Shown piece after piece: positions 9,098 to 18,200 of a DNA stretch of 64,000 nt; the first letter of the stretch is position 1, and each line of letters begins with the position of its first letter. This DNA is from Pontivivens nitratireducens (lineage in GTDB: Bacteria; Pseudomonadota; Alphaproteobacteria; Rhodobacterales; Rhodobacteraceae). The position numbers and the translations under genes were made by a program. Location of the stretch: contig NZ_JACJUQ010000012.1 in assembly GCF_014235845.1 (NCBI RefSeq), positions 35,220-99,219 of the forward strand, written 5' to 3'. The notes beneath the pieces are model-generated. The model made no database searches and was not told the origin of the DNA. It worked only from the letters and a program-made list of their open reading frames with translations.

Positions 9098-9125
9098 GTT
9101 CTATACGCTCAGTCGGTGCAGTCAA
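9098..9125 (-). promoter_or_regulatory. Promoter candidate for rplM-rpsI
   Basis: On the minus strand TTGACT (9125-9120) and TAGAAC (9103-9098) are 16 bases apart, about 65 bases before the L13 start. An AT-rich stretch (about 9140-9200) lies immediately upstream, in the position of an UP element. TATAGA at 9105-9100 overlaps the -10 but would leave only 14 bases of spacing. Confidence 0.45.
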
Positions 9126-9350
9126 TCGACTTTGCGTCCGATATTCTTATGTTTTTCAATGCTTTAAAATTATGGTATTATTTTACCCCATACTTTAGAA
9201 GGCCCAGGCACCATTTCGCCCGTACATATGGTTGGCATCGTGACGCAAATGTCCTTTGCGCCAGCACGGACGGCAGACATCCTGCGCGCACCACAAAACG
9301 CTCCGAATCGATCCGGCCGAATTCGGCGTTCAGCGATCCGCTACGCTCAT

Positions 9351-9378
9351 CATCCGGGGCGCAGGTTCGCCCCGGATG
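9351..9378 (-). terminator. Hairpin downstream of the thioesterase gene
   Basis: A perfect 11-base inverted repeat (CATCCGGGGCG and CGCCCCGGATG) with a 6-base loop lies 15 bases beyond the stop of the minus-strand gene ending at 9394. No U tract follows, so it may act with Rho or protect the 3' end. Confidence 0.55.
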
Positions 9379-9393
9379 AGCAGTAGATGGAAC

Positions 9394-9813
9394 TTATCTG
9401 ATGGGCGGTATCGAATAGGTCACGCTGGCCCGTGCCACCGGAGCCTCCACCCCCTCAGAGCGCATCAGCACATCGCCCACCGCCAGCACCCTGCCCAGTT
9501 TGTGCAGCACCACCTCCGCGATCAGATCGCCCGGTGCCGGCTTGCGCATGAAATCAATGGAGCAATTCGTGGTCACGGTCATCGCCTGCTTGCCGATCAT
9601 GCCCAGCACCGCGATGTAGAACGCGCAATCCGCCAGCGTGAACATGGACGGGCCGGACACGGTGCCTCCGGGACGCAAATCCGCATCGGTGACTTTCAGT
9701 CGCACCCGCGCCTGCATCGCAGACAGTTCTTCGACCGCAAATCTCCCCGCCATTTGAGGATATACTTCCTCAAGGAAATTCCCGACCTCGGCCGCGCTCA
9801 TCTTCAGTTCCAT
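9394..9813 (-). CDS. PaaI-family hotdog thioesterase
   Basis: A 139-residue single-domain hotdog protein. The segment RPGGTVSGPSMFTLADCAFYIAVLG carries the family helix with the catalytic Asp (LAD) and the preceding GGTVSGP turn; NCSIDFMRKPAPGDL is the second conserved block. It should hydrolyse a small acyl-CoA, possibly a phenylacetate or CoA-dependent catabolite; the substrate cannot be read. ATG 9813 is chosen since GGAG lies six bases upstream, although a TTG at 9825 is in frame. It is divergent from the enoyl-CoA hydratase homologue, another acyl-CoA gene. Confidence 0.86.
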   Translation of the reverse strand: MELKMSAAEVGNFLEEVYPQMAGRFAVEELSAMQARVRLKVTDADLRPGGTVSGPSMFTLADCAFYIAVLGMIGKQAMTVTTNCSIDFMRKPAPGDLIAEVVLHKLGRVLAVGDVLMRSEGVEAPVARASVTYSIPPIR

Positions 9814-9864
9814 TCTGTGCTCCAAATGCTATTCTGTCCGGCAGACTGGCAAAGGAGTCCTCAT

Positions 9865-10677
9865 ATGTCGATCCAAAGCATCTCCGAAAGTGCGCTTCTT
9901 CTTCGCCAGGATGCAGATGGCATAGCGACGCTGACCCTGAACCACGCCGAAAAGATCAATCCGCTGTCAGAGGAAATGCTGGCGGCGCTGCTCGTGCAAC
10001 TCGACGCTCTGTCAACCGATGACAGCATCCGTGCGGTGATTCTGCGCGGTGCGGGCAAGGCGTTCTGCGCGGGTCACGATCTGCGCCAGATGACAGCGGC
10101 ACGCAAATCCCCCGATGGTGGGGCCGCCTATTTCCGTGACCTCTTTGCCACATGCACCCGCGTCATGACCGCGATCCGCGACCTGCCCCAGCCGGTGATT
10201 GCTCAGGTTCATGGCATCGCGACCGCCGCCGGGTGTCAGCTGGTCGCGACCTGCGACCTGGCCGTCGCGGCGCAGGGCACCCGCTTCGGAGTCAATGGTG
10301 TGAATATCGGGCTGTTCTGTTCGACCCCCATGGTCGCGCTCAGCCGCAATATTCCGCGCAAACAGGCGTTCGAGATGCTGACCACCGGATCGTTCATTTC
10401 GGCCGACCGCGCGTTGGAACTGGGCCTTGTCAACCGCGTGGTGCCGCAGGACATGCTCGGCGCACATGCAGACGCGCTGGCCCGCAGCGTCGCGGCGAAA
10501 TTGCCCACCGCCATGCGCTATGGCAAGGGGGCGTTCTATCGCCAGTTGGAGATGGGCATCGACGAAGCCTACGCCTTTACGGGTGAGGTCATGGCGCTGA
10601 ACATGGCGGAACCCGATACCGAGGAAGGGATCGCGGCCTTTCTGGAAAAGCGCGACCCCAGTTGGAAGACGCCCTAG
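9865..10677 (+). CDS. Enoyl-CoA hydratase/isomerase-family protein (ECHDC3-like)
   Basis: 270 residues of crotonase fold. The CoA/oxyanion segments are FCAGHDLRQM and HGIATAAGCQLVATCDLAVA. Both glutamates that act in canonical hydratases appear replaced: Gln stands where GGGCE is expected, and the second site reads VNIGLFCSTPMVALSRN. This pattern resembles the ECHDC3 subfamily, whose reaction is not well established, so hydratase activity should not be assumed. AAAGGAG lies seven bases before ATG 9865, which rejects a long in-frame extension upstream. Its stop overlaps the convergent ctaA stop. Confidence 0.88.
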   Translation: MSIQSISESALLLRQDADGIATLTLNHAEKINPLSEEMLAALLVQLDALSTDDSIRAVILRGAGKAFCAGHDLRQMTAARKSPDGGAAYFRDLFATCTRVMTAIRDLPQPVIAQVHGIATAAGCQLVATCDLAVAAQGTRFGVNGVNIGLFCSTPMVALSRNIPRKQAFEMLTTGSFISADRALELGLVNRVVPQDMLGAHADALARSVAAKLPTAMRYGKGAFYRQLEMGIDEAYAFTGEVMALNMAEPDTEEGIAAFLEKRDPSWKTP

Positions 10678-11807
10678 CCGCGCACGCTCTGCATGACCGG
10701 ATATGCGGCGGAGAATCGCGCCCGCAACACCCCGACCCAGAGGCCGACTGCCAGCAGCTGATGCAGGATCGCGAAATACCACGGCGCACCGTAGATCACG
10801 GTCACGATGCCAAAGACGATCTGCAATGCCAGCATCGATGCCATCATGTTGAACGACGCCTGCACCTTGCGCAGTGAGGATTTTCGCGCCCTGAGCCAGA
10901 CGAACAGACCGAACGCGGCCACGATATAGGCCAGAATACGGTGATTGAACTGAACCAGACCGGGATTTTGCAGAAAATTCGTCCAGGCAGGCTCCAGCAC
11001 GAAGGCATCCGGCGGAAACACCTGCCCCGCCATCAGCGGCCAATCGGTATAGCTGCGTCCCGCATCAATGCCCGCGACCAGCGCCCCCAACAGGATTTGC
11101 ACGAACACCAAGGCCGCCAGAATGCCCGACAGACGCACAAGCGGCACGACACGTTGGCGCCGGGCCTGCAATAGCTCCGCTTCGCGGCGATTCAGGCGAA
11201 AGATGTACCAGGCGATCAGTCCCAGAATAACGAAGGCCAGCCCTAGATGTGTGGCGAGGCGATAGCTCGCCACATCCAGCATCGTGCCGTCCAGACCGCT
11301 CGACACCATCCACCAGCCGATGGCCCCTTGCAGCCCGCCCAATGCACCGATCCCCAGCAGACGCGGCGTCCATCCGCGCGGAATCTTGCGTCGTGCCAGA
11401 AACCAGACGAAGCCGACCGCCCAAACCAGCCCGATCACCCGGCCAAGTTGCCTGTGACCCCATTCCCACCAGTAGATCGTTTGAAATTCGCCCAGCGTCA
11501 TGCCCCGGTTTTGAAGCTGATATTCCGGGATCGTGCGGTACTTGTCGAACTCGATGGCCCACATTTCCGCGGACAAGGGCGGGATCGCGCCGGTCAGGGG
11601 TCTCCATTCGGTAATCGACAGCCCGCTATCAGTCAGTCGGGTCAGCCCGCCGACCACGATCATCGCCAGAACCAGCAGGAATAACACGCTCAACCAACGG
11701 GCGATGGCACGTCGGGCCGGCATCTCGTCCAGACGGCGCGGCGGTGGAGCGGGGTTTGCCGGCGTGGTGGTCGTCACATCCTCAAAAATCGAGCGGGAAT
11801 TGGCCAT
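10674..11807 (-). CDS. ctaA: Heme A synthase (COX15/CtaA)
   Basis: A 377-residue integral membrane enzyme that oxidises the C8 methyl of heme O to heme A for aa3-type cytochrome oxidase. Visible features: about eight hydrophobic segments; the signature VVGGLTRLTDSGLSITEWRPLTGAIPP; the heme-ligand histidines in WWEWGHRQLGR and in the RLATHLGLAF and FNHRILAY segments. Family length is 340-390. The stop overlaps that of the convergent crotonase gene by four bases. It is monocistronic here, with no cta partners in the window. Confidence 0.95.
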   Translation of the reverse strand: MANSRSIFEDVTTTTPANPAPPPRRLDEMPARRAIARWLSVLFLLVLAMIVVGGLTRLTDSGLSITEWRPLTGAIPPLSAEMWAIEFDKYRTIPEYQLQNRGMTLGEFQTIYWWEWGHRQLGRVIGLVWAVGFVWFLARRKIPRGWTPRLLGIGALGGLQGAIGWWMVSSGLDGTMLDVASYRLATHLGLAFVILGLIAWYIFRLNRREAELLQARRQRVVPLVRLSGILAALVFVQILLGALVAGIDAGRSYTDWPLMAGQVFPPDAFVLEPAWTNFLQNPGLVQFNHRILAYIVAAFGLFVWLRARKSSLRKVQASFNMMASMLALQIVFGIVTVIYGAPWYFAILHQLLAVGLWVGVLRARFSAAYPVMQSVRG

Positions 11808-11931
11808 GATCCGTCCTGTCGCAATTTCGCCTTCGGACTTACCGCGCCGCCTGCCCGCTCACAAGAGCCGGGGACGACGCGGATTGCCGCGGCACAGGGT
11901 CCCCTACGGGATCGAGATATGAAAATGCCGC

Positions 11932-11949
11932 CCCCGTCATGTGACGGGG
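11932..11949 (-). terminator. Terminator hairpin after the Anbu gene
   Basis: CCCCGTCA and TGACGGGG form a compact inverted repeat 28 bases beyond the stop at 11978; on the minus strand it is followed by GCGGCATTTTC. Plausible end of the ATP-grasp/alpha-E/Anbu transcript. Confidence 0.5.
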
Positions 11950-11977
11950 CCGGTACAATTTGCGATCAGCAGGTCGA

Positions 11978-12709
11978 TCAGACGTCGATCTGTGTCATCT
12001 CGTCGAAGGCACCACGCAGGGCTGCGGACCATGCCTCGGACATCAGCGCCCAGTTCTCATCACCTTCCTCGATGCGGCGCAACTGGTCGAAACCGATATC
12101 ATCCTTCTTGATGACCGCCAGATCCAGCGGCATCCCGACGCTGAGATTCGAACGCAACGTCGAATCCATCGAGAGGAAAGCCGCGGTGATCCCCACATTC
12201 AGCGGAGTCTCGGGCGTGATGATTCGGTCCAGAATGGGCTTGCCGTATTTATGCTCACCAATCTGGAAATAAGGTGTATCCTCGGTCGCTTCGATGAAGT
12301 TACCGGCAGAGTAGATATTGAACAGGCGCATCTCACCACCGGTACGCTGCCCGGCCAGAACGATGGAACTGAGCGCGCTCTCACCCGCCTGCTGCAGGCC
12401 CGGGCCATAGCGGTTCATCACGATCCGCATTGCATCGCCGACGATCTCCGCGACGCGAAACATGGTTGGCGCAGTGTACAGCGTCTCGATACCGTCCTCG
12501 GTATGTTCGATATTTTCATTCAGCAGCGAGATGACAGCCTGCGTAATGGCCAGATTGCCCGCTGTCATCATTGTCATGACCCGATCACCCGGGACGGTCC
12601 AGGTGAACATCTTCTTGTACTTCGAGATCGTGTCGATCCCGGCATTCGTGCGCGTGTCGGAAAGACAGACGATACCTTCGTTCAGTTTGATTGCGACGCA
12701 ATAGGTCAT
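11978..12709 (-). CDS. Proteasome-type protease (Anbu family)
   Basis: 243 residues of the N-terminal-nucleophile T1 peptidase fold. Starting at ATG 12709 the protein begins MTYCVAIKLNEG; removal of Met would expose the nucleophilic Thr. The proteasome-type Asp (LSDTRTNAG) and Lys (SKYKKMF) are in the expected places. Length and sequence fit Anbu, the ancestral beta-subunit relative found in bacteria that lack a 20S proteasome. The gene is third in an operon behind the ATP-grasp and alpha-E genes, the known Anbu neighbourhood; its substrates are unknown. Twenty upstream codons in the open frame are rejected because they would bury the Thr. Confidence 0.92.
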   Translation of the reverse strand: MTYCVAIKLNEGIVCLSDTRTNAGIDTISKYKKMFTWTVPGDRVMTMMTAGNLAITQAVISLLNENIEHTEDGIETLYTAPTMFRVAEIVGDAMRIVMNRYGPGLQQAGESALSSIVLAGQRTGGEMRLFNIYSAGNFIEATEDTPYFQIGEHKYGKPILDRIITPETPLNVGITAAFLSMDSTLRSNLSVGMPLDLAVIKKDDIGFDQLRRIEEGDENWALMSEAWSAALRGAFDEMTQIDV

Positions 12710-12772
12710 TGGGATTTCCTCGGAGGAGTTGTGAGCGGCAACAACTGTGCGCCGCCCACACGAAATCAAGCA

Positions 12773-13753
12773 TTATTGTGACTGCGACTGCGTTTCTATC
12801 AATTCCGGTCCATTAAAGCCATATGCGTGCGCGATCGCACCGGCCAGAACGTTGGTATCCGCGATCTGACGTGTCAGCCATTCGTGCAATCCGTTGCCGA
12901 TGATCTGCTCCACCGACAAGGCGTCGAGCGTGGTCAGCATCTCGCGGGCCTGTGCACAAACGGCACGCTGGTCCGGGGTGCCGCCACCGATGGATTCCAG
13001 ATGTTCCACGATGTCGCACATCGCGGCGATGATGCTGCGCGGGCTTTTCTTGTTGAGAATCAGGAAGTGCACGACGGACTGAGGTGTCACCGTCTCACGA
13101 TATATCCAGCGAAACGCGCGCAGCGAATTCGTCGCCCGCAGCAACTGCACCCATTGCATGTGATCCAACCCGCCGCCGACATCCTGCGCGTCGGGCAGCA
13201 GCACGTGATATTTCACGTCGATCAGACGGGCGGTTGCGTCCGAGCGTTCCACCGCCATGCCCAGCGTAATGAAATCGCGGCCCTCGTCACGCAGCATCGA
13301 GGCCTCGACCGCGCCCTGGAACAGGAATCCGCAATTCTTGACCCAATCCAGAAACTCGGCTAGCCGACCGCCGGTGATGTCACGGCCCGACTTGCCGCGC
13401 ATCTCCGCCCAGTTGGAATTGAGCACATCCCAAACTTCGCGCGTGACGGCAATGCGCATGGCACGTGCGTTTTCGCGTGCGGATTTCATGCAGCACAGGA
13501 TCGAGGACGGGTTGTCCTCGTTGAAGATCAGATGCCGCGCCACGCTTTCCATGTCGGCGTTCTTGATATCACCGTCATAGATCTCATGGCTGCCGCTGGC
13601 GATCAGGATCGATTCCCATTCCGAGGCCCGCCCCTCATCCGAATTGGGGATGTTGTCCATGCGGCGGCCCGCATCCAGCAGGCGTGCGATGTTCGACGCA
13701 CGCTCGACATAGCGCGACATCCAGAAAAGTCCGTTTGCGGTCCGGCTCAGCAT
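12773..13753 (-). CDS. Alpha-E domain protein
   Basis: 326 residues, all-helical by appearance, opening with MLSRTANGLFWMSRYVERASNIARLLD, the family hallmark. Other blocks are ILCCMKSARENARAMRIAVTREVWDVLN and FLILNKKSPRSIIAAM. The biochemical function is unknown; it occurs almost always beside a circularly permuted ATP-grasp protein and a transglutaminase, and has been proposed to act in peptide ligation or modification. The ATP-grasp stop is 13 bases upstream, and the Anbu gene starts 63 bases downstream. Confidence 0.93.
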   Translation of the reverse strand: MLSRTANGLFWMSRYVERASNIARLLDAGRRMDNIPNSDEGRASEWESILIASGSHEIYDGDIKNADMESVARHLIFNEDNPSSILCCMKSARENARAMRIAVTREVWDVLNSNWAEMRGKSGRDITGGRLAEFLDWVKNCGFLFQGAVEASMLRDEGRDFITLGMAVERSDATARLIDVKYHVLLPDAQDVGGGLDHMQWVQLLRATNSLRAFRWIYRETVTPQSVVHFLILNKKSPRSIIAAMCDIVEHLESIGGGTPDQRAVCAQAREMLTTLDALSVEQIIGNGLHEWLTRQIADTNVLAGAIAHAYGFNGPELIETQSQSQ

Positions 13754-13766
13754 CGTGTGGCCCCCA

Positions 13767-15218
13767 TCATTTGTTCAGAACCCACGTATCCTTGACGCCG
13801 CCACCCTGCGATGAGTTCACGACCAGCGAACCCTCTTTTAGTGCGACACGGGTCAAACCGCCGGGGATCAGCTTCGTCTCACGACCGGAAATCACGAAGG
13901 GGCGCAAATCGACGTGACGCGCGACCAGACCGTCAGCGCCCAGTGTCGGCGCGGTGCTCAGCGCCAATGTGGGTTGCGCGATGAAGCCTGCGGGATCAGC
14001 CTCGATCCGCTTGGCGTACTCCTCGATCTCGGCTTTCGTGGCCTTGGGTCCGATCAACATGCCATAGCCGCCGGAGCCGTGAACTTCCTTCACCACCAGA
14101 TCCGCGAGGTTTTCCATGACATATTTGTATTCGTCGGGCTTTCCGCAGCGCCAGGTCGGCACGTTGGGCAGGATCGGTTCCTCACCCAGATAGAACTTCA
14201 CCATTTCGGGAACGTAGATATAGATCGCCTTGTCGTCCGCCACGCCCGCGCCCGGCGCGTTGACGATGGTGACGCCGCCGTTCTTGTACGCCTCCATGAT
14301 ACCCGGAACGCCCAGCATCGAATCCGGGCGGAAGCATCTGGGGTCGAGGAAGGCATCATCCAGCCGGCGATACAGCACGTCGATCCGTTGCGCGCCCTGC
14401 GTGGTCCGCATGAAGACGCGGTTGTCCTCAACGAACAGATCCGGCCCCTCGACCAGTTCCACGCCCATCAGATCGGCCAGAAATGTATGCTCGTAATAGG
14501 CGGAGTTGAAATGGCCCGGCGTCAGCAGGGCCAGGGTCGGTTCCCCCTCGCACATCGGTGGCGCGACGGAGGCCATCGCCTCAGCCAGCATGTCGCCGTA
14601 ATGATCCACAGGCCGCACGATGCCTGACCGGAACAGCTCGGGAAACATGCGTGACATCACTTCGCGGTTTTCCAGAACGTAGGAAATGCCGGAGGGCGTG
14701 CGGCAATTGTCCTCCAGCACGTAGCTTTCACCCTCACCGACCTGCACCAGATCGACACCGCAGATGTGGGAAAAGATGCCGCCGGGGGGGGCGAACCCCT
14801 CCATCACCGGCTCATACGCATCGTTGCCGTCGATCAGATCGGCAGGAACGATGCCTGCCTTCACGATGGCGCGTTCGGTGTAGATGTCGGTCAGAAAGGC
14901 GTTCAGCGCCTTGGCCCGCTGGATGGATCCGGCCTCGATCCGGTCCCATTCGGTGGCGCTGAAAATGCGCGGCACCATGTCGAACGGGATCAGACGTTCC
15001 GGGTCGCCCCCCTCCCCATACACCGCGAAGGTGATCCCCACCCTGCGAAACAGGGCTTCGGCCTCCGCTCTTTTTTCGTTGAGAGCGTCAGGACCGTTGG
15101 CATTCAGCCAGTCCTGGATCAGTCGGTACTCGGGACGAATATCGTCCCCGCGATACATTTCGTTGAACATTTCGCCTTTCCGGTGGAAATTTCCGTCCGT
15201 TATGTCAGCTTCTCCCAT
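13767..15218 (-). CDS. Circularly permuted ATP-grasp protein (COG2308 type)
   Basis: 483 residues. It starts near FNEMYRGDDIRPEYRLIQDWL, and contains ERLIPFDMVPRIF, DLVQVGEGESYVLEDNCRTPSGISYVLENR, VNAPGAGVADDKAIYIYVPEMVKFYLGEEP and VKEVHGSGGYGMLIGP, typical of the permuted ATP-grasp family with predicted peptide-ligase activity. ATG 15218 is supported by AAAAAAGG nine bases upstream; the frame continues 15 codons further. It is the first gene of a three-gene operon (with alpha-E and Anbu) and diverges from the transglutaminase gene across a 77-base gap. Confidence 0.93.
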   Translation of the reverse strand: MGEADITDGNFHRKGEMFNEMYRGDDIRPEYRLIQDWLNANGPDALNEKRAEAEALFRRVGITFAVYGEGGDPERLIPFDMVPRIFSATEWDRIEAGSIQRAKALNAFLTDIYTERAIVKAGIVPADLIDGNDAYEPVMEGFAPPGGIFSHICGVDLVQVGEGESYVLEDNCRTPSGISYVLENREVMSRMFPELFRSGIVRPVDHYGDMLAEAMASVAPPMCEGEPTLALLTPGHFNSAYYEHTFLADLMGVELVEGPDLFVEDNRVFMRTTQGAQRIDVLYRRLDDAFLDPRCFRPDSMLGVPGIMEAYKNGGVTIVNAPGAGVADDKAIYIYVPEMVKFYLGEEPILPNVPTWRCGKPDEYKYVMENLADLVVKEVHGSGGYGMLIGPKATKAEIEEYAKRIEADPAGFIAQPTLALSTAPTLGADGLVARHVDLRPFVISGRETKLIPGGLTRVALKEGSLVVNSSQGGGVKDTWVLNK

Positions 15219-15295
15219 ACAGTCTGACCTTTTTTCTACACTTGCCAAGGGTCGCTGACACATTTTTCGGCACTCGCGCCCGACATGGAGACATT

Positions 15296-18200
15296 ATGAG
15301 CATCAAGATCGCACTGACCCACCGGACCAGCTACAGCTATGACCGGCCGATCCAGCTCAACCCGCATGTTGTGCGCCTCAGACCTGCGCCCCATGCCCGT
15401 ACGCCGGTGCTGTCCTATTCTCTCAAGATCACGCCCGAGGATCATTTCCTGAACTGGCAGCAGGACGCATTTTCCAACTGGCAGGCGCGTCTGGTCTTTC
15501 CGGAAAAAACCACTGAATTCAGCGTCGAGGTGCAGTTGATCGCGGACATGATCGCGATCAACCCGTTCGATTTCTTCGTCGAGGATGGTGCCGCCGAGGT
15601 GCCGTTCCAATATTCGGGCACCCTGCGCAAGGAGCTGTCGATCTTCCGCCGTCAGCCGCGCCAGACCAAGACGTTCCACCGCTACATGGCCGCCGCCCCG
15701 CAGACCAACGGCTCCACCAACGACTGGCTGGTCGCGATCAATCAATACGTCCAGAACACCATCAACTACACCGTGCGGATGGAACCGGGGGTGCAGACGC
15801 CCAAGGAGACCATCGTCAAGGCATTGGGTTCATGTCGCGATTCGGCATGGCTGCTGGTGAACATGCTGCGCGAATTCGGCTACGCGGCGCGGTTCGTGTC
15901 CGGCTATCTGGTGCAGCTCAAGGCGGACCTGCGCTCGACCAATGGTGCCGACGGGCCCGAGGAAGACTTCACCGATCTGCACGCCTGGTGCGAGGTCTAC
16001 CTGCCCGGTGCGGGATGGGTCGGCCTCGACCCGACATCGGGCCTCTTCGCGGGTGAGGGGCACATTCCGCTGGCCTGCACGCCGCTGCCCTCCTCCGCCG
16101 CGCCGATCTCCGGTTCGCTGGAACAGGCGGAGGTGGAATTTGACTTCGAGATGCGCGTGGACCGGATCGAGGAGCCGCCGCGCGTCACCGCCCCCATCTC
16201 GGATGCCAACTGGGCAGCACTGGACCGCACCGGCCGGATGATCGACCGCAAGCTTGAGGAAGGCGACGTGCGCCTCACCATGGGCGGCGAGCCGACATTC
16301 GTCTCCGCCTATGACCGGGATGGTAAGGAATGGACCGTCGATGCCGTAGGGCCGACCAAGCGGGAGAAGGCCGACGAGCTGATCCGTCGCCTCCGCACGC
16401 GCTTCGCTCCCGGCGGAATGCTGCATTACGGTCAGGGCAAGTGGTATCCGGGCGAACAGCTTCCCCGCTGGGCGTTCTCGCTCTACTGGCGCGGCGACGG
16501 TCTGCCGCTGTGGAAAAACCCCGATCTGGTCGCCAAGGAGGGCGCGCAGGGCGCCGGTATCGAGGAGGCCGAAACCTTCATGGAGCATCTGTGCGATGCG
16601 CTGGAGGTCGAACGCGATCTGGCTGCCCCGACCTTCGAGGATCCCGCCGCCTTCTCGCTGCGCGAACAGGAACTGCCCGCGAATGTGGACCCGGAGGATT
16701 CCAAGCTGGACGATCCGCAGGAACGCGCCCGCCTCGCCCGCGTGTTCGAACGCGGATTGGGCAACGCCACCGCCTTCGTCCTGCCACTGCAACTGGCGCA
16801 GTCCGGCGACCGGCGACGTTTCAAATGGCGGTCCGAGAAGTGGAAGACCCGGCGCGGCAAGCTGTTCCTGATGCCCGGCGACAGCCCCGCAGGCTTCCGC
16901 CTGCCCCTCGGTTCGCTGGAGCATGTGCCAGAGGCCCGGCGCATCCACCAGTTCCAGCGCGATCCGATGGTCAAACCCGGTCCCCTGCCGCAGGTCGAGG
17001 GCGGACGCGTCGTGTCCGAACCCTCACAAACCCCGTCCGATGACTGGATGGCCGCGCATACTGTCTTCCTCGAAAGCGAGGAGCCGGTCCGCACCGCGCT
17101 GACCGTGGAACCGCGCGACGGGCGTGTCTGCGTCTTCCTGCCACCCACCGGCACCGTCGAGGAATATATCGACCTGATCAGCGCGGTGGAGGAAACAGCC
17201 GAGGCACTGGACCAGCCCGTGCATGTCGAGGGCTATGAGCCGCCCCGCGATCCGCGCATGAACATGATCGGCGTCACCCCCGACCCCGGCGTGATCGAGG
17301 TGAACATCCACCCGGCCAAGAACTGGGGCCAGCTCGCGCAAGTGACCGAAGTCCTCTACGACGAAGCGCGTGAGATCGGTCTGGACAGCTTTACGTTCCA
17401 GGTGGACGGCCGGCCCACCGGCTCCGGTGGCGGCAATCACATCGTCGTCGGCGGCGAAACACCGTCCGACAGCCCGTTCCTGCGCCGGCCCGATTTGCTC
17501 GGCTCGATCATCCGCTACTGGCAGAACCACCCGTCGCTCAGCTATCTGTTCTCGGGCATGTTTATCGGCCCGACCAGCCAGGCCCCACGCCTGGATGAGG
17601 CCCGCCACGACAGCCTGTATGAGATGCAGATCGCGTTGAAGGAGGTCGAGCGTCTGGGCGGCGAACCCCCACTGTGGCTGGTGGACCGCATCTTCCGCCA
17701 CCTGCTGACCGATCTGACCGGCAACACCCACCGGGCGGAGATTTGCATCGACAAACTGTTCTCCCCCGACGGTCCCACCGGGCGTCTGGGACTGGTGGAG
17801 TTTCGCGGCTTCGAGATGCCACCGCATCCGCGCATGGGAATGGCGCAGGCGCTGATCATCCGTGGCCTGATCGCATGGTTCTGGAACGAGCCCTACAAGG
17901 GTGAGTTGAAACCGCGCGGCACCCATCTGCACGACACATACCTGCTGCCTGCCCATTGCTGGGCCGATTTCCAGGACGTGCTCACTGATCTCAGCGGTGC
18001 CCACGGCACCCCGTTCGACGAAGCCTGGTTTGTCGCACAACGCGATTTCCGCTTCCCGATCCTCGGCACGCATCAGGTCGAGGGCGTCGGGTTGGAACTG
18101 CGCGCCGCGATCGAGCCGTGGCTGGTTCTGGGTGAGGAAAGCACCGCCGGCGGCACCGCTCGCTTCGTGGACAGTTCCGTCGAACGCTTGCAGATCAGCA

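Larger units (their letters stand above)
9033..9393. other. Intergenic region, 361 bases, without a gene
   Basis: It holds the rplM promoter candidate, an unusually AT-rich block at about 9135-9200 and the hairpin at 9351-9378. I see no credible coding frame and no tRNA-like fold. Confidence 0.6.

Noticed and set aside
9256..9864. Long in-frame N-terminal extension of the crotonase homologue
   Set aside because: It crosses the thioesterase gene on the other strand, and a strong ribosome site precedes ATG 9865.
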